Of a stretch of 64,000 nucleotides of DNA, positions 36,205 through 46,727 are shown piece by piece. Below the pieces are notes generated by a model that saw only the letters and a list, made by a program, of their open reading frames with translations, was not told where the DNA came from and did no database searches. Origin of the DNA: Hahellaceae bacterium (GTDB taxonomy: Bacteria; Pseudomonadota; Gammaproteobacteria; Pseudomonadales; Oleiphilaceae). The stretch covers positions 1 to 64,000 of the forward strand of contig JADJWY010000026.1 of the NCBI GenBank assembly GCA_016716085.1, given 5' to 3'. Position 1 is the first letter of the stretch. Every line of letters starts with the position of its first letter. The position numbers and the translations under genes are program-made.

Positions 36205-36952
36205 GCGGCAATGGCATGTGGACTGTTCAGCGGCCCACACGCTCACAGGCCCCGAATACCAGTTATGGCTCCGTAATAGTCAGGCGCTATACGGTGTGCA
36301 AAACCTGATTCTGGCCCCCGAAGGAGCAGTCTACAGTTTCTGCATGTGTCCCGGTGGCACCGTCGTGGCCGCCACCTCTGAACCGGAACGCGTGGTGACC
36401 AATGGCATGAGCCAATATTCACGGAACGAGCGCAATGCCAATGCGGCGCTTGTCGTGGGGATTTCGCCTGAAGACTTTCCAGGCAACGATCCCTTAGCGG
36501 GCGTTGATTTTCAGCAGGCACTGGAGAGCCGGGCCTTTGTTCTGGGTGGCCGCAATTACAATGCGCCAGCCCAACGCATCGGCGACTTTCTGGCCGGTCG
36601 ACCCTCGACCTCACTCGGCAGCGTTGAACCCTCCTATAAACCGGGTGTGACGCCCTGTGACTTAAGCGAAGCCCTGCCTGACTATGCCATCGAAGCCTTA
36701 CGCGAGGCCCTGCCTGCCTTTGATCGCAAACTAAAGGGCTTTGCCATGGATGATGCCGTGCTGACGGGCGTCGAAACCCGTACGTCTTCACCCATACGGA
36801 TCAAACGTGGCCCGGACTACCAGAGCATCAACGTCAAAGGACTGTTCCCAGCAGGCGAAGGCGCCGGTTACGCAGGCGGCATTCTGTCTGCCGGCGTGGA
36901 CGGAATCGAAGTGGCTGAGGCGGTGGCGCGGGATCTAAGTAAAGCACAGTGA
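36204..36952 (+). pseudogene. FAD-dependent oxidoreductase C-terminal fragment
   Basis: The C-terminal half of a COG2509-type FAD-dependent dehydrogenase: VYSFCMCPGGTVVAATSEPE, VTNGMSQYSRNERNANAALV, FLAGRPSTSLGSVEPSYKPG, and VETRTSSPIRIKRGPDYQSI to GLFPAGEGAGYAGGILSAGV at the FAD-site end. Full members have about 530 residues; about 215 are recognisable here, from about 36310. The N-terminal nucleotide-binding motif is missing. The exact left junction (36204-36310) cannot be fixed. Confidence 0.75.
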
Positions 36953-37015
36953 AGTGAACAGTCTGGTACTGAAGAAAAAACGTGGACGTATTGAGCGTTG
37001 GCAGAGATCCCAAAA

Positions 37016-37041
37016 TGGAGGCAATCAATTGATTGCCTCCA
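37016..37041. repeat. 26-bp perfect palindrome
   Basis: TGGAGGCAATCAA is followed directly by its own complement, with no spacer. It lies between the oxidoreductase stop and an IS5 fragment, probably a rearrangement joint rather than a regulatory site. Confidence 0.7.
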
Positions 37042-37451
37042 CCAAGAAAAGAGCATGCTGATCGAAAAGTTGATTGGTTTATTGCACGTCGTCCTGGCGA
37101 ACGAAAGAAGATGAAGGAAGGGAGTGCCGAACTGGAAACCGAGCAGATCAAAGCTTCGGTCCGGGCCAAGGTAGAGCATCCATTTTTATACCTCAAGCGG
37201 ATCTTCGGTTATGCCAAGGTTCGATATCGAGGGTTGGCGAAAAACCGAAATCGGTTGTTGGTGCTGGCCGCCTTTTTTAACCTGATTCGAAGTCAGAGAT
37301 TACTGGCGTAGGGTCAGTGCGCCCGTAATCTGCCAAAAGCGCAGATTACGGCAGGTAAAAGGGGCCGTTAAGGCTGAAAAACAGTGAAAACGGGCAAAAA
37401 TTTCGGGGAAATCAGATTTTTGGGCAAAATGCCGGCTTAATCAGAGGTTCC
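37042..37451 (+). mobile_element. IS5-family fragment (right part)
   Basis: The last 85 or so residues of an IS5 transposase (VDWFIARRPGERKKMKEG; IKASVRAKVEHPFLYLKRIF) end at 37311. The right terminus, complement GGAACCTCTGATTAAGCC, ends at 37451 and is followed by CTAG, a plausible IS5 target. The 5' two thirds are missing. It is related to the IS5 element at 8314 but not the same. Confidence 0.8.
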
Positions 37452-37469
37452 CTAGCATTACCTTATTTA

Positions 37470-39002
37470 GTCGCCCCTGCAAAACCCGCTTTTTCAAATA
37501 GTGGCGATCACCAACGGCTGCTGAATTGAAAGTTTCTGCAGCCAAAACCTGAATTGATCCAACAGATCGGTCTTTGAAGAGGATAATTTCCAGGCCCAAA
37601 AAAGACGCCTGAGGTGATTCAGGATCTTCCTCAGGTTGAATCCAACGCCACATAAGAGCGCGTGTACGGCATCCCCTTCGTGACCTTTCAGGTGGCAACG
37701 ATCCAGTAGCCCATCCTGCTTCATATGACCGATTACGGGTTCAATGCTATTTCTTCGATGCTGCTTTTCGTGGGCTTTGGCTGATCCTGTTTTTCGGCCG
37801 GTAATATGAACCTGACAGACACCAGCCTTTACAAGCGTTTCCTGATCGCTTCCCTTGTAACCTCTGTCCAACAGAAGGTGGGAGGGGAAGCGGCCTAACG
37901 TCAGGTGTAACCTGAATAATGCGTTTCCTATGGTATGGCCATCGAATGGGTTTCCATAGAGTGTCTGGCAATCTACGACGAAGCCTTCATCAGCGGTCGT
38001 CGCGACACTGACCTTTCGGCCAAACTCGTAGGGTTGTCTCGACTTGCCTTTGGCAATACAAACAACCTCCGGGGCATGCAGGCTGTATAAGCGATTTTTA
38101 GCACCAGACTCACCGGTTTGAATCAGCAACTGCAACGCTTGCTTATACTTGCTGCGTAACTCCGGGCTCTGTTTTTCATAGGGTAGTTGTCTGTCAACTT
38201 CGCGCCAGACGCGGCCAAGATAGTTCCACAGCGTTTTCAGCGCACGCCGCATACGCTTAAACTGCCGGGCGTGAGCATAACGCCCAACCTGCCATTGCAA
38301 GCCCGCGACCTTGCTCTGGTAGGTTTGCCGGAATTGAACCCCTTCACGTTTGGCCAAAACAACCAATTGAAGCAAGCAACGCCCCAGCAGTTTTCCATCC
38401 GTCGGGTAGGTTATCGCTTTGGGCATAACGGTCGTATCGATCACGACAACCTCGGTGCTCTCCGCCCGAATTGTGCCGGTAGATTTACCCAGTTCGACAC
38501 TCAACTTCAGCAAGGCCTTGCCGCCTTCTTCACCTATGCGATGGCGAAAGCGCGACATTGTTGTTTCATCCATCGGTGGTCGATGCTGAAACTCTACCTC
38601 GCCACACAGATACTGCCAGTAGGGATTCTCAACCCATTGTGCCAGAACCTCCGCATCAGAAAGACCATGCAAATGCTTGAGCAACTGCAATCCCACTTGC
38701 AGTCGAATAGAGCGACCGGGTGCACCGTTGTCTGCACAGTAGTGTTCAGCAAAGCAATTCTGCACAGACTCCCAATCTATCCTTCTGGATAACTGCACCA
38801 GGCTATGGTGTGGATTGATGATGTCCTCAAGATAGTGCTTGTATAAGTCGCGCTGCGGCGAGCTGTCGTCATTTCGCGGTATCATGGCAACGAAAACTGC
38901 AAGGTTTTGGAGAAAAGTCGTCAAAGGGTTGCAGTTACTTTACCATGAAATGCTGTCCAATCAATTGACGTGCTTGGAGTTTTCGGGTTTTGCAGGGGCG
39001 AC
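37470..39002 (-). mobile_element. Complete IS5-superfamily element with 6-bp duplication
   Basis: 1533 bp, termini GTCGCCCCTGCAAAACCCG on both ends (inverted), with the target duplication TATTTA at 37464-37469 and 39003-39008. It has one intact transposase gene. A six-base duplication is longer than the 4 bp of classical IS5, so the element may belong to a side group such as ISDol1 in ISNCY; that needs database comparison. Confidence 0.88.
37494..38885 (-). CDS. IS5-like transposase (DUF772 plus DDE)
   Basis: An intact transposase of about 463 residues from ATG 38885 (MIPRNDDS); a longer frame to 38924 is open. The N-terminal DUF772 part is LQVGLQLLKHLHGLSDAEVL and MDETTMSRFRHRIGEEGG. The catalytic part has VVVIDTTVMPKAITYPTDGK, HLLLDRGYKGSDQETLVKAG and RRNSIEPVIGHMKQDGLLDR. 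All parts are present, so the element may be active. Confidence 0.9.
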   Translation of the reverse strand: MIPRNDDSSPQRDLYKHYLEDIINPHHSLVQLSRRIDWESVQNCFAEHYCADNGAPGRSIRLQVGLQLLKHLHGLSDAEVLAQWVENPYWQYLCGEVEFQHRPPMDETTMSRFRHRIGEEGGKALLKLSVELGKSTGTIRAESTEVVVIDTTVMPKAITYPTDGKLLGRCLLQLVVLAKREGVQFRQTYQSKVAGLQWQVGRYAHARQFKRMRRALKTLWNYLGRVWREVDRQLPYEKQSPELRSKYKQALQLLIQTGESGAKNRLYSLHAPEVVCIAKGKSRQPYEFGRKVSVATTADEGFVVDCQTLYGNPFDGHTIGNALFRLHLTLGRFPSHLLLDRGYKGSDQETLVKAGVCQVHITGRKTGSAKAHEKQHRRNSIEPVIGHMKQDGLLDRCHLKGHEGDAVHALLCGVGFNLRKILNHLRRLFWAWKLSSSKTDLLDQFRFWLQKLSIQQPLVIATI

Positions 39003-39009
39003 TATTTAC

Positions 39010-39164
39010 ACGAGAACGCTGTTGTCATAGTCGATGATGCCAACTACAGGCATGTCAGGCTGGCTAATAGAGACTTCCTGAAAATACATCCCGAATACAA
39101 GCTAATTTTCGAGGCTTACAGTTCTCTGCCGATACGAAGCAGACTTGCGCAAAAATCCCGGTAA
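39010..39164 (+). pseudogene. Short fragment, possibly class I methyltransferase C-terminus
   Basis: Fifty codons to a stop at 39162-39164 read VVIVDDANYRHVRLANRDFL and HPEYKLIFEAYSSLPI. The VDDANY...NRDFL...KLIFEAY pattern resembles the end of some sugar-cluster SAM methyltransferases, but the fragment is too short to be sure. The upstream part is cut by the IS at 39002; in-frame codons from the IS precede it. Confidence 0.4.
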
Positions 39165-39171
39165 CCGCAGT

Positions 39172-39487
39172 GGACGATCTCTTTGCTCATATTCCTGAAG
39201 GTGCTCGGATTATCGCGGTCGAATTGACCGAGGGCGCAATACCCTTAATGGATTTTCAACACCCTGAACTGGCCTACTATTTGTTTGGTCCTGAAGACAA
39301 TTCCATTTCTCAGGACCTTATAGAAAGATGCGACTATGTCGTTTACATCCCTACGGTGGGCTGCATGAATCTGGCAGCTACCGTCAATGTCGTGCTCTAT
39401 GATCGACTGTGCAAATCCGATCGGCAGGTTATTGCAGACAGGCCGATTGTGGAGATTCGAGACAACCGCAACCGCACTCGATGTTAG
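39172..39487 (+). pseudogene. SpoU/TrmH-type RNA methyltransferase C-terminal fragment
   Basis: DDLFAHIPEGARIIAVELTE, AYYLFGPEDNSISQDLIER and CDYVVYIPTVGCMNLAATVN are the SPOUT motifs 2 and 3 that build the SAM-binding knot; in the last motif V replaces the usual G before N. The N-terminal half is missing. The 3' end (stop 39485-39487) is native. Confidence 0.75.
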
Positions 39488-39497
39488 TCTTTCTAAT

Positions 39498-40018
39498 TTA
39501 GTAAAATAGTTTGGATGTAGTCAATTTTGATGACGGAGCGTGATGCGTCATCACCAATGTTTTGCGGTCACGGTATGTGTCCAGATTCGATTTCAGCCAC
39601 GCCAGCGACTGTTTGTGGTAGTCGCAGATCGTGGCAGGATGCAGTTTGCAATAGTTCCGGTTACTGTCACGAATCCGGCGATAGTCGTTCATGTGGTACT
39701 TGGCGCACCACAACCCCGTCTTCTCCTCAATGCCAGCCAGCCTAAAATCCGTCCATAGAGTGCAACCCAGCACCACCCAGTCACCCCATTCAAATACGTC
39801 ATTTTCCAATACATGCACATTGGTACCCGCTGCTTTATCCTTCAGTTTATCGTACATGCGCGGGAATTTATGACCATAGAATTCATGGTTGCCCAGCACA
39901 TACAGCACTGGCTTGTCAGGGAATGTCTGTTGCGCCCACGTCACTCCGCGAGTGCCGGTAAAGATATCCCCGGCCAGAATGATCAGATCGGTGTCCCGCT
40001 CCACGGCAGGCTCGAACA
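39498..40018 (-). pseudogene. Metallophosphoesterase fragment
   Basis: The middle of a calcineurin-like phosphoesterase: DTDLIILAGDIFTGTRG (GD motif), VLYVLGNHEFYGHKFPRM (GNHE motif), and LVMTHHAPSS (HH motif). The N-terminal DxH strand is cut by IS1634 copy 1 at 40019, and the C-terminus past THHAPSSK is lost at about 39510. Three of the metal-binding motifs are visible but the first is gone, so it is inactive. Confidence 0.8.
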
Positions 40019-41965
40019 CCCAAGTTCGACAGCAAAATCCGTAAGTCATTGTATTTAATGAGGCGCGTTTAAAAACGCTCCACTACAAAACTGGACTTTG
40101 TATATTTATTGAGCTGTCGGCTTGGGGATTTGTAGGGCTTTGAACAGCTCCAGTTGTTCAGGTGTTACGGTTGAAAGCCCCTCCACGAGGGCTCCGTTAA
40201 TTTTTACCTGGTGTCGTTGAATTCGACTCAGGAGGCTGAGTGCCCGTCCGGGCGAACAGGCACTATTAGCCGCTTTCAAGCGCATTCGCATCACACGGTG
40301 CAGGATCAAGGCGATGAAGCAGATGGTCGCGTGCGTACGGATTCGCTGTGGTAGCCGGTGGTACATGGGGCCAATTTCCAGCTCGGATTTTAGCACCCGA
40401 AAGCCACGCTCTATGTCCGCCAACGATTTATAGCGCCTAACGATTTCATGAGCCGGGCAGTCGTTCACATTGGTCACCAGCAAGAGTTTGCCGTCGAGGC
40501 GTTCCAGTGCCTGCTGACGCAACGCACGGTAGTGATAGGCGAAACCTTCGTGGCGCAAGTCAATATCGATGATATGCCCCATTCCCGCCTCTTTGACCGC
40601 CTGGTAAAAGCGCGCGGTAATACCTGGCTCAGAGAGCGGGCGGCCTCGCCCCTTGTGCCCGTCTTCCTGCTGCTCCAGTTTGTCACACCATTGATCAGCC
40701 TGCGCGATCAATTTCTCGATCTGTTGTCGGCGTGCCTGGGTTTTCGCTTGGGCCGCCTCTTCGTCATGCGCTACCACCAGTCGTCGCTCCTGCCAGCGGG
40801 TTTCATCGATCCAGGTGTTGCCGAGATTATCGATAGACGCATCTGGCGCATCGATAGATGCACATGAGACGCCTGCAGACAACGAATACTCTCGTCAAAA
40901 TCGCCATAACGTACACCCGGTACGGCAATGATGTATTCCAGCGCTTCTCCCGACGGCAGTTTGACCGCATCCAGCGCCGCCAGATTATCCAGGTTCAGCA
41001 ACCCCCGATCGGCGACCAGCACCACCCGCCTGATCGGGAATCGCTTCGCCAAACGATCCAGCATCGGCAGTAGTGTACTGGCTTCCCCCACATTGCCTTC
41101 AAAGACCTCGTGGGCCAACGGCAGCCCCTCCGCCGTCTGGATCAATCCGATCACCACCTGCCGGGCCACACCACCGTCCTTGCTGCGGCCATAGGCCCGA
41201 ATCTCTTCCTTCACGTTCGTATCGCCGGTGACACTGACCGTTGTCAGGTCATAAAACACGACAGACAACTCCTGATCGATCAGCGGGCGCAAGGTCGTGG
41301 CGAGTATCTCTTCCACGGCATCCTTGGCTTTGACGACTGCATCCATGGCTCGCAGCAAGTGATGGTGGCCGACCGTACGGGTGTCGCCATCCGGAAATTG
41401 AACCACCTCCAGCCACCGCAACAACCCCAGCTTTGAATCGGGATTGCTCAGGCGATTGAATACCATGATCCGCAATAATAACTCGACATCTAAAGTGCGC
41501 TTGCCTGAACGAAATACCCGCCGAAAGGCGTCAAATCCCAACTGCTGCCATAACTGCTGCAGGGCATATAAATCACCAAAGGCTTTGGAAAACTCAAAGT
41601 TCAGGGTCTGCTCGGGTGTTTCTCCGAGTGGCTCCCGCCCGGTGACGCGCAGCAAACCATTGATCAACGAGTCAACCTCACTGGCAACGGTTTCCAGTCG
41701 GCCGAGGGTGGCGACGGTGCGCTGACGTGGATTGCCCTGATCGTCGCGATAAGCTTCGACGAGCTGAACGTAACGGCGTGGGCCGGATTTAGTGATCTTG
41801 ATATACATGCCGCTACATTATCACCAGTTAGCTATAATTATCAATACATCAAGATATAGTGGTGCCACTACGCTGCGGAATTTTTCAAGCCGCCTAAGTC
41901 ATTGTTTTTAATAGTGGCGAGATTTGATTTCGAGGAAAAACTAGTGTTTTAGTGTCGAACTTGGG
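40019..41965 (-). mobile_element. IS1634-family element, copy 1
   Basis: 1947 bp bounded by CCCAAGTTCGACA and TGTCGAACTTGGG. The flanks (GAACAC on the left, AGGCCA on the right) do not match, unlike those of copies 2-5, so a deletion or recombination has joined it to new neighbours: a phosphoesterase on the left and an IS66 tail on the right. Shared variants (for example CATGGGGCC near the end) make copies 1 and 5 one lineage and copies 2-4 another. Confidence 0.92.
40106..41808 (-). pseudogene. IS1634-family transposase, copy 1
   Basis: The start (MYIKITKSGPRRYVQLVEAY) is at 41808. A single missing C near 40861 (GATGCACATG for GATGCCACATG) shifts the frame after about 315 codons. Otherwise it is identical in plan to the 567-residue full protein: DDE core with VVFYDLTTVSVTGD, VVLVADRGLLNLDNLAALDA and YKSLADIERGFRVLKSELEI. 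Confidence 0.9.
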
Positions 41966-42160
41966 AGGCCAGTGCCACCTGGTATTCCATCATTGAAACA
42001 GCCAAAGCCAATAATCTGGAGCCGCTGTCTTATATCCGCCACGTGCTGGATCACATCGCAACGGCAGACACGCCTGCAAAAATAGACGCGTTACTTCCCT
42101 GGAACGTAGCCGCCAACTGAGCATCACACACGATTGCAGGGTTCTGCGTCAACTAGCCTG
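41966..42160 (+). mobile_element. IS66-family tail fragment
   Basis: 195 bases match the 3' end of the complete IS66 element (48241-48435): the last 50 codons of tnpC (SATWYSIIETAKANNLEPLS to WNVAAN and stop) and the start of its 3' flank. It abuts the right end of IS1634 copy 1 and lacks the terminal GGCGCTTAC. It proves that a second IS66 copy once existed here. Confidence 0.88.
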
Positions 42161-43546
42161 ACACAGGGGGAATTCAGCCTTGGTGTGAGGCTATTCGGTA
42201 ATGAAGCTGGGTAGAGAACAGCAGCATTTTTAAGCAGGTTCTCTGGAGCAGGTTCTCTGGAAATAGCCGTTTATACTTCCTATCCTCAACGATATTCAAA
42301 ATGTTTTTAACATTTCTCTTCAGAAACGCATCATTTAAATGGGCAACGGTTCTATTTTTCTCTTGTAGCTTAATGACTTTTTTCAAAAACTTTTTCTGTT
42401 CATTATAATTTTTGTTATCTAACGATTTATCTGAAACCTTAGTTTTTTTACTCGAATTCTTTTGAGCAACAACCCATATTTCACTGCCATGCTGTCCTTT
42501 GTTTACGATGTCAAACCCCGAAGTTTCCATCGTTCTCACTAATGTATACATGGAGTAACAATAAACATGAGGAATGTTGAAAGCCCCATTTTCACCAATA
42601 AAATTACGAGCAAACAAGGTATTTGGCACAGCAACGTAAAACAAACCACTGTCACTAAGGCTTTTTCCAATTAATTCCAATGCTGGAATTGGCTCCAAGA
42701 CATGCTCAAGCACGTGCCTCATCGTAATAAAATCGAACTTATCGAGGTTATCTTTGTACCAATCACCTTCTATAAACTTTGAGACAATCTTAGTGTTATG
42801 AGTCTTGGAAACATAGTCACAGCAATCATCTGATGGTTCGATCGCATACATCTCTACGTCGGGATATCTAACCCGGATTTCTCGCGAACCTACCGATAAT
42901 CGACTCTGCCTCTGATTCTTGTCGGTAGCCAGGTGTTTATCGCGTGGATGACGCAATTTTCAGGTTAATTATTGACCTTTTTCGATTTCAAGGCGCAACT
43001 TTCCCATAACCCCGATTTTTCAGGCCGGGGCAGCCCGCTCATTTTCAGGTAAATCCTAAACGCTGGATAAGACCGGCGAATAATTCCGGTAAGGATAGGC
43101 TTCGCTCAGCATAAACCGAATACGCCGGGTATTCCGAATGACTACGGCGCCCAGTTTCAACAGTTTTAGTCGCAACGAATGGATGGATGCGCTCGCCAGC
43201 TCTGTTCCTTTCAGCAGCTTGCGTAACTCTTCAAACAACTCATACGCAAAGCCTGATAACAGCATGCGCCATTGATTCACCCACCACCTGGGGCTGGAGG
43301 TGCGATCTGCAAACAGGTTCAGCTGCTGATCTTTGATGCGGTTCTCCATGCGGCCGGCCAGGTGTCTCCGCGAGCACAATAAAGGTCGCGGTAGAGTTCT
43401 CTTGCTTTTTCCTCCAGCAAACTCGTCACGATGAAGCGCGGATTATCTCCCTTGTCGCTGACCTCGATTTTGGCGACGACGAAGCGACTTTTGCCCCAGG
43501 AGTCGGCTGCGTAAGCCAGCGGCATAAAGAATCGTTGCTTCTCGCC

Positions 43547-45491
43547 CCCAAGTTCGACACTAAAACACTAGTTTTTCCTCGAAATCAAATCTCGCCACTA
43601 TTAAAAACAATGACTTAGGCGGCTTGAAAAATTCCGCAGCGTAGTGGCACCACTATATCTTGATGTATTGATAATTATAGCTAACTGGTGATAATGTAGC
43701 GGCATGTATATCAAGATCACTAAATCCGGCCCACGCCGTTACGTTCAGCTCGTCGAAGCTTATCGCGACGATCAGGGCAATCCACGTCAGCGCACCGTCG
43801 CCACCCTCGGCCGACTGGAAACCGTTGCCAGTGAGGTTGACTCGTTGATCAATGGTTTGCTGCGCGTCACCGGGCGGGAGCCACTCGGAGAAACACCCGA
43901 GCAGACCCTGAACTTTGAGTTTTCCAAAGCCTTTGGTGATTTATATGCCCTGCAGCAGTTATGGCAGCAGTTGGGATTTGACGCCTTTCGGCGGGTATTT
44001 CGTTCAGGCAAGCGCACCTTAGATGTCGAGTTATTATTGCGGATCATGGTATTCAATCGCCTGAGCAATCCCGATTCAAAGCTGGGGTTGTTGCGGTGGC
44101 TGGAGGTGGTTCAATTTCCGGATGGCGACACCCGTACGGTCGGCCACCATCACTTGCTGCGAGCCATGGATGCGGTCGTCAAAGCCAAGGATGCCGTGGA
44201 AGAGATTCTCGCCACGACCTTGCGCCCGCTGATCGATCAGGAGTTGTCTGTCGTGTTTTATGACCTGACAACGGTCAGTGTCACCGGCGACACGAACGTG
44301 AAGGAAGAGATTCGGGCCTATGGCCGCAGCAAGGACGGTGGTGGCCCGGCAGGTGGTGATCGGATTGATCCAGACTGCGGAGGGGCTGCCGTTGGCCCAC
44401 GAGGTCTTTGAAGGCAATGTGGGGGAAGCCAGTACACTACTGCCGATGCTGGATCGTTTGGCGAAGCGATTCCCGATCAGGCGGGTGGTGCTGGTCGCCG
44501 ATCGGGGTTGCTGAACCTGGATAATCTGGCGGCGCTGGATGCGGTCAAACTGCCGTCGGGAGAAGCGCTGGAATACATCATTGCCGTACCGGGTGTACGT
44601 TATGGCGATTTTGACGAGAGTATTCGTTGTCTGCAGGCGTCTCATGTGGCATCTATCGATGCGCCAGATGCGTCTATCGATAATCTCGGCAACACCTGGA
44701 TCGATGAAACCCGCTGGCAGGAGCGACGACTGGTGGTGGCGCATGACGAAGAGGCGGCCCAAGCGAAAACCCAGGCACGCCGACAACAGATCGAGAAATT
44801 GATCGCGCAGGCTGATCAATGGTGTGACAAACTGGAGCAGCAGGAAGACGGGCACAAGGGGCGAGGCCGCCCGCTCTCTGAGCCAGGTATTACCGCACGT
44901 TTCTACCAGGCGGTCAAAGAGGCGGGAATGGGGCATATTATCGATATTGACTTGCGCCACGAAGGTTTCGCCTATCACTACCGTGCGTTGCGTCAGCAGG
45001 CACTGGAGCGCCTCGATGGAAAACTCTTGCTGGTGACCAATGTGAACGACTGCCCGGCTCATGAAATCGTTAGGCGCTATAAATCGTTGGCGGACATAGA
45101 GCGTGGTTTTCGGGTGCTAAAATCCGAGCTGGAAATTGGCCCGATGTACCACCGGCTACCACAGCGAATCCGTGCGCACGCGACCATCTGCTTCATCGCC
45201 TTGATCCTGCACCGTGTGATGCGAATGCGCTTGAAAGCGGCTAATAGTGCCTGTTCGCCCGGACGGGCACTCAGCCTCCTGAGTCGAATTCAACGACACC
45301 AGGTAAAAATTAACGGAGCCCTCGTGGAGGGGCTTTCAACCGTAACACCTGAACAACTGGAGCTGTTCAAAGCCCTACAAATCCCCAAGCCGACAGCTCA
45401 ATAAATATACAAAGTCCAGTTTTGTAGTGGAGCGTTTTTAAACGCGCCTCATTAAATACAATGACTTACGGATTTTGCTGTCGAACTTGGG
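43547..45491 (+). mobile_element. IS1634-family element, copy 2
   Basis: 1945 bp, termini as in copy 1 but in the opposite orientation to all other copies. It has the exact 6-bp target duplication CTCGCC at 43541-43546 and 45492-45497, inside the IS1380 transposase. Confidence 0.93.
43704..45404 (+). pseudogene. IS1634-family transposase, copy 2
   Basis: The same protein as in the other copies, but with a two-base deletion near 44340 (GGTGGTGGCCC for GGTGGTGTGGCCC) and a one-base loss in the G-run near 44508. The frame is broken in two places; net length is three bases short of the 1704-base full gene. Confidence 0.9.
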
Positions 45492-46002
45492 CTCGCCGGT
45501 CAGCTCATGCATTTGCCGGGCAATCACGAAGCCCTTTTCGGCTTTGGCTTGCAAACGCGAGTTACGGGCGAGGCCCACCACATAGTCCACGCCGTGCCGT
45601 TCACACCAGCGCAGCATCCGGTGACGGCAGAATCCGCTGTCTGCCCGCAGGATAATCTGGGTATCAGGCCAATGACTGCGGATAAACTTCACCAGCAGGC
45701 TCGTGATCGCCCAACTGTGTTTGGCGCCATCGATATTGCTCGGTCGCAAATAGCTGACCAACAAATGTCGGCCACAGAAAACATAAAGCGGCAAATAACA
45801 GTAATGGTCGTAGTAGCCGTTGAAGAAACGACCCTCTTGCTTACCATGTAACTCAATGTCGGTGGCGTCAAAATCCAGCACAATCCTTTTGGGTGCCTTT
45901 TTATGAGCATCAATGAAACGTAAGCGCCAACAAATTCTCGTCTACCCATCCGATTCACGGTCTGTCAGTCTGACTCCTGTCTGAAATTAACAGGAGAAAC
46001 CC

Positions 46003-46314
46003 ATGACACGACTTCAACTTGAACATCTCTGGCAGCGACGCATTCACGCTTGGCGTGATTCGGGATTATCCGGTGCAGCTTACGCAGAGCGCGAAGGCAT
46101 CAGCTACCACCAGTTTGTCTATTGGCGTCGTAAACTCGATCATGAGGTGTCTCAGACAAGTTTGACGCACGTGCGTTCTGATTTTGCACGAGTGCTGCCG
46201 ACCATGGTCGCACCTTCCGATGAGCTTACTCTTACGCTTCCCAATGGCATCGTGATCACGGGGCTGCAGGCTCACAATGTTGATTTACTTGGCGACATTC
46301 TGAGACAACTGTGA
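46003..46314 (+). CDS. tnpA: IS66 TnpA accessory protein
   Basis: A 103-residue protein with a helix-turn-helix-like N-terminus (HAWRDSGLSGAAYAEREGIS) and YHQFVYWRRKL. It is needed for IS66 transposition in a way not fully understood. It overlaps tnpB by four bases (GTGA). Confidence 0.93.
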   Translation: MTRLQLEHLWQRRIHAWRDSGLSGAAYAEREGISYHQFVYWRRKLDHEVSQTSLTHVRSDFARVLPTMVAPSDELTLTLPNGIVITGLQAHNVDLLGDILRQL

Positions 46315-46682
46315 TGCGTCCCCGGTATTTGCGTCCATCCCTGTCTCTGCCGGATATTTATCTCTATCGTCCTCCCATCGACTTTCGCAAGCAGGCCAAC
46401 AGTCTGGCGGCACTGGTCGAACTCGAGCTGGGGCATAATCCCTTCAGTGGGGCGCTGTATGCCTTTACCAACCGGCACCAAAATCGTATCAAGTGCCTGA
46501 TGTGGGAAGACAACGGTTTCGTGCTTTACTACAAGGCGTTGGCAGAGGAAAAATTCAGGTGGCCACGGGCTGGGGAAGACCTGATTTCGCTCACCGGCGA
46601 GCAGATCAACTGGTTGCTGGATGGCTACGATCTCAACCTGATGCGGCGACACAGAATTCTGCATTATGACTCGGTTGCCTAG
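46311..46682 (+). CDS. tnpB: IS66 TnpB (Orf2-like) protein
   Basis: A 123-residue protein with the IS66 Orf2 signature: IYLYRPPIDFRKQANSLAAL, YAFTNRHQNRIKCLMWEDNG and FRWPRAGEDLISLTGEQINW. GTG 46311 or ATG 46314 starts it, coupled to tnpA. Confidence 0.93.
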   Translation: MMRPRYLRPSLSLPDIYLYRPPIDFRKQANSLAALVELELGHNPFSGALYAFTNRHQNRIKCLMWEDNGFVLYYKALAEEKFRWPRAGEDLISLTGEQINWLLDGYDLNLMRRHRILHYDSVA

Positions 46683-46727
46683 CCGAAAAGCGTGTTGGGA
46701 ATGGGACGGATGTGGTATCATAAGCCA

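Noticed and set aside
42266..42285. Possible further IS91 origin end (match to GATAGGAAGTATAAAC)
   Set aside because: Sixteen bases agree with the IS91 ends at 30069 and 34101, but the methyltransferase frame runs straight through it (EDRKYKRLF), there is no CAAG, and the match stops at once.
44076..45062. 328-codon frame opposite the IS1634 transposase, recurring in all copies
   Set aside because: Exact shadow of the DDE gene; the real transposase motifs are on the other strand.
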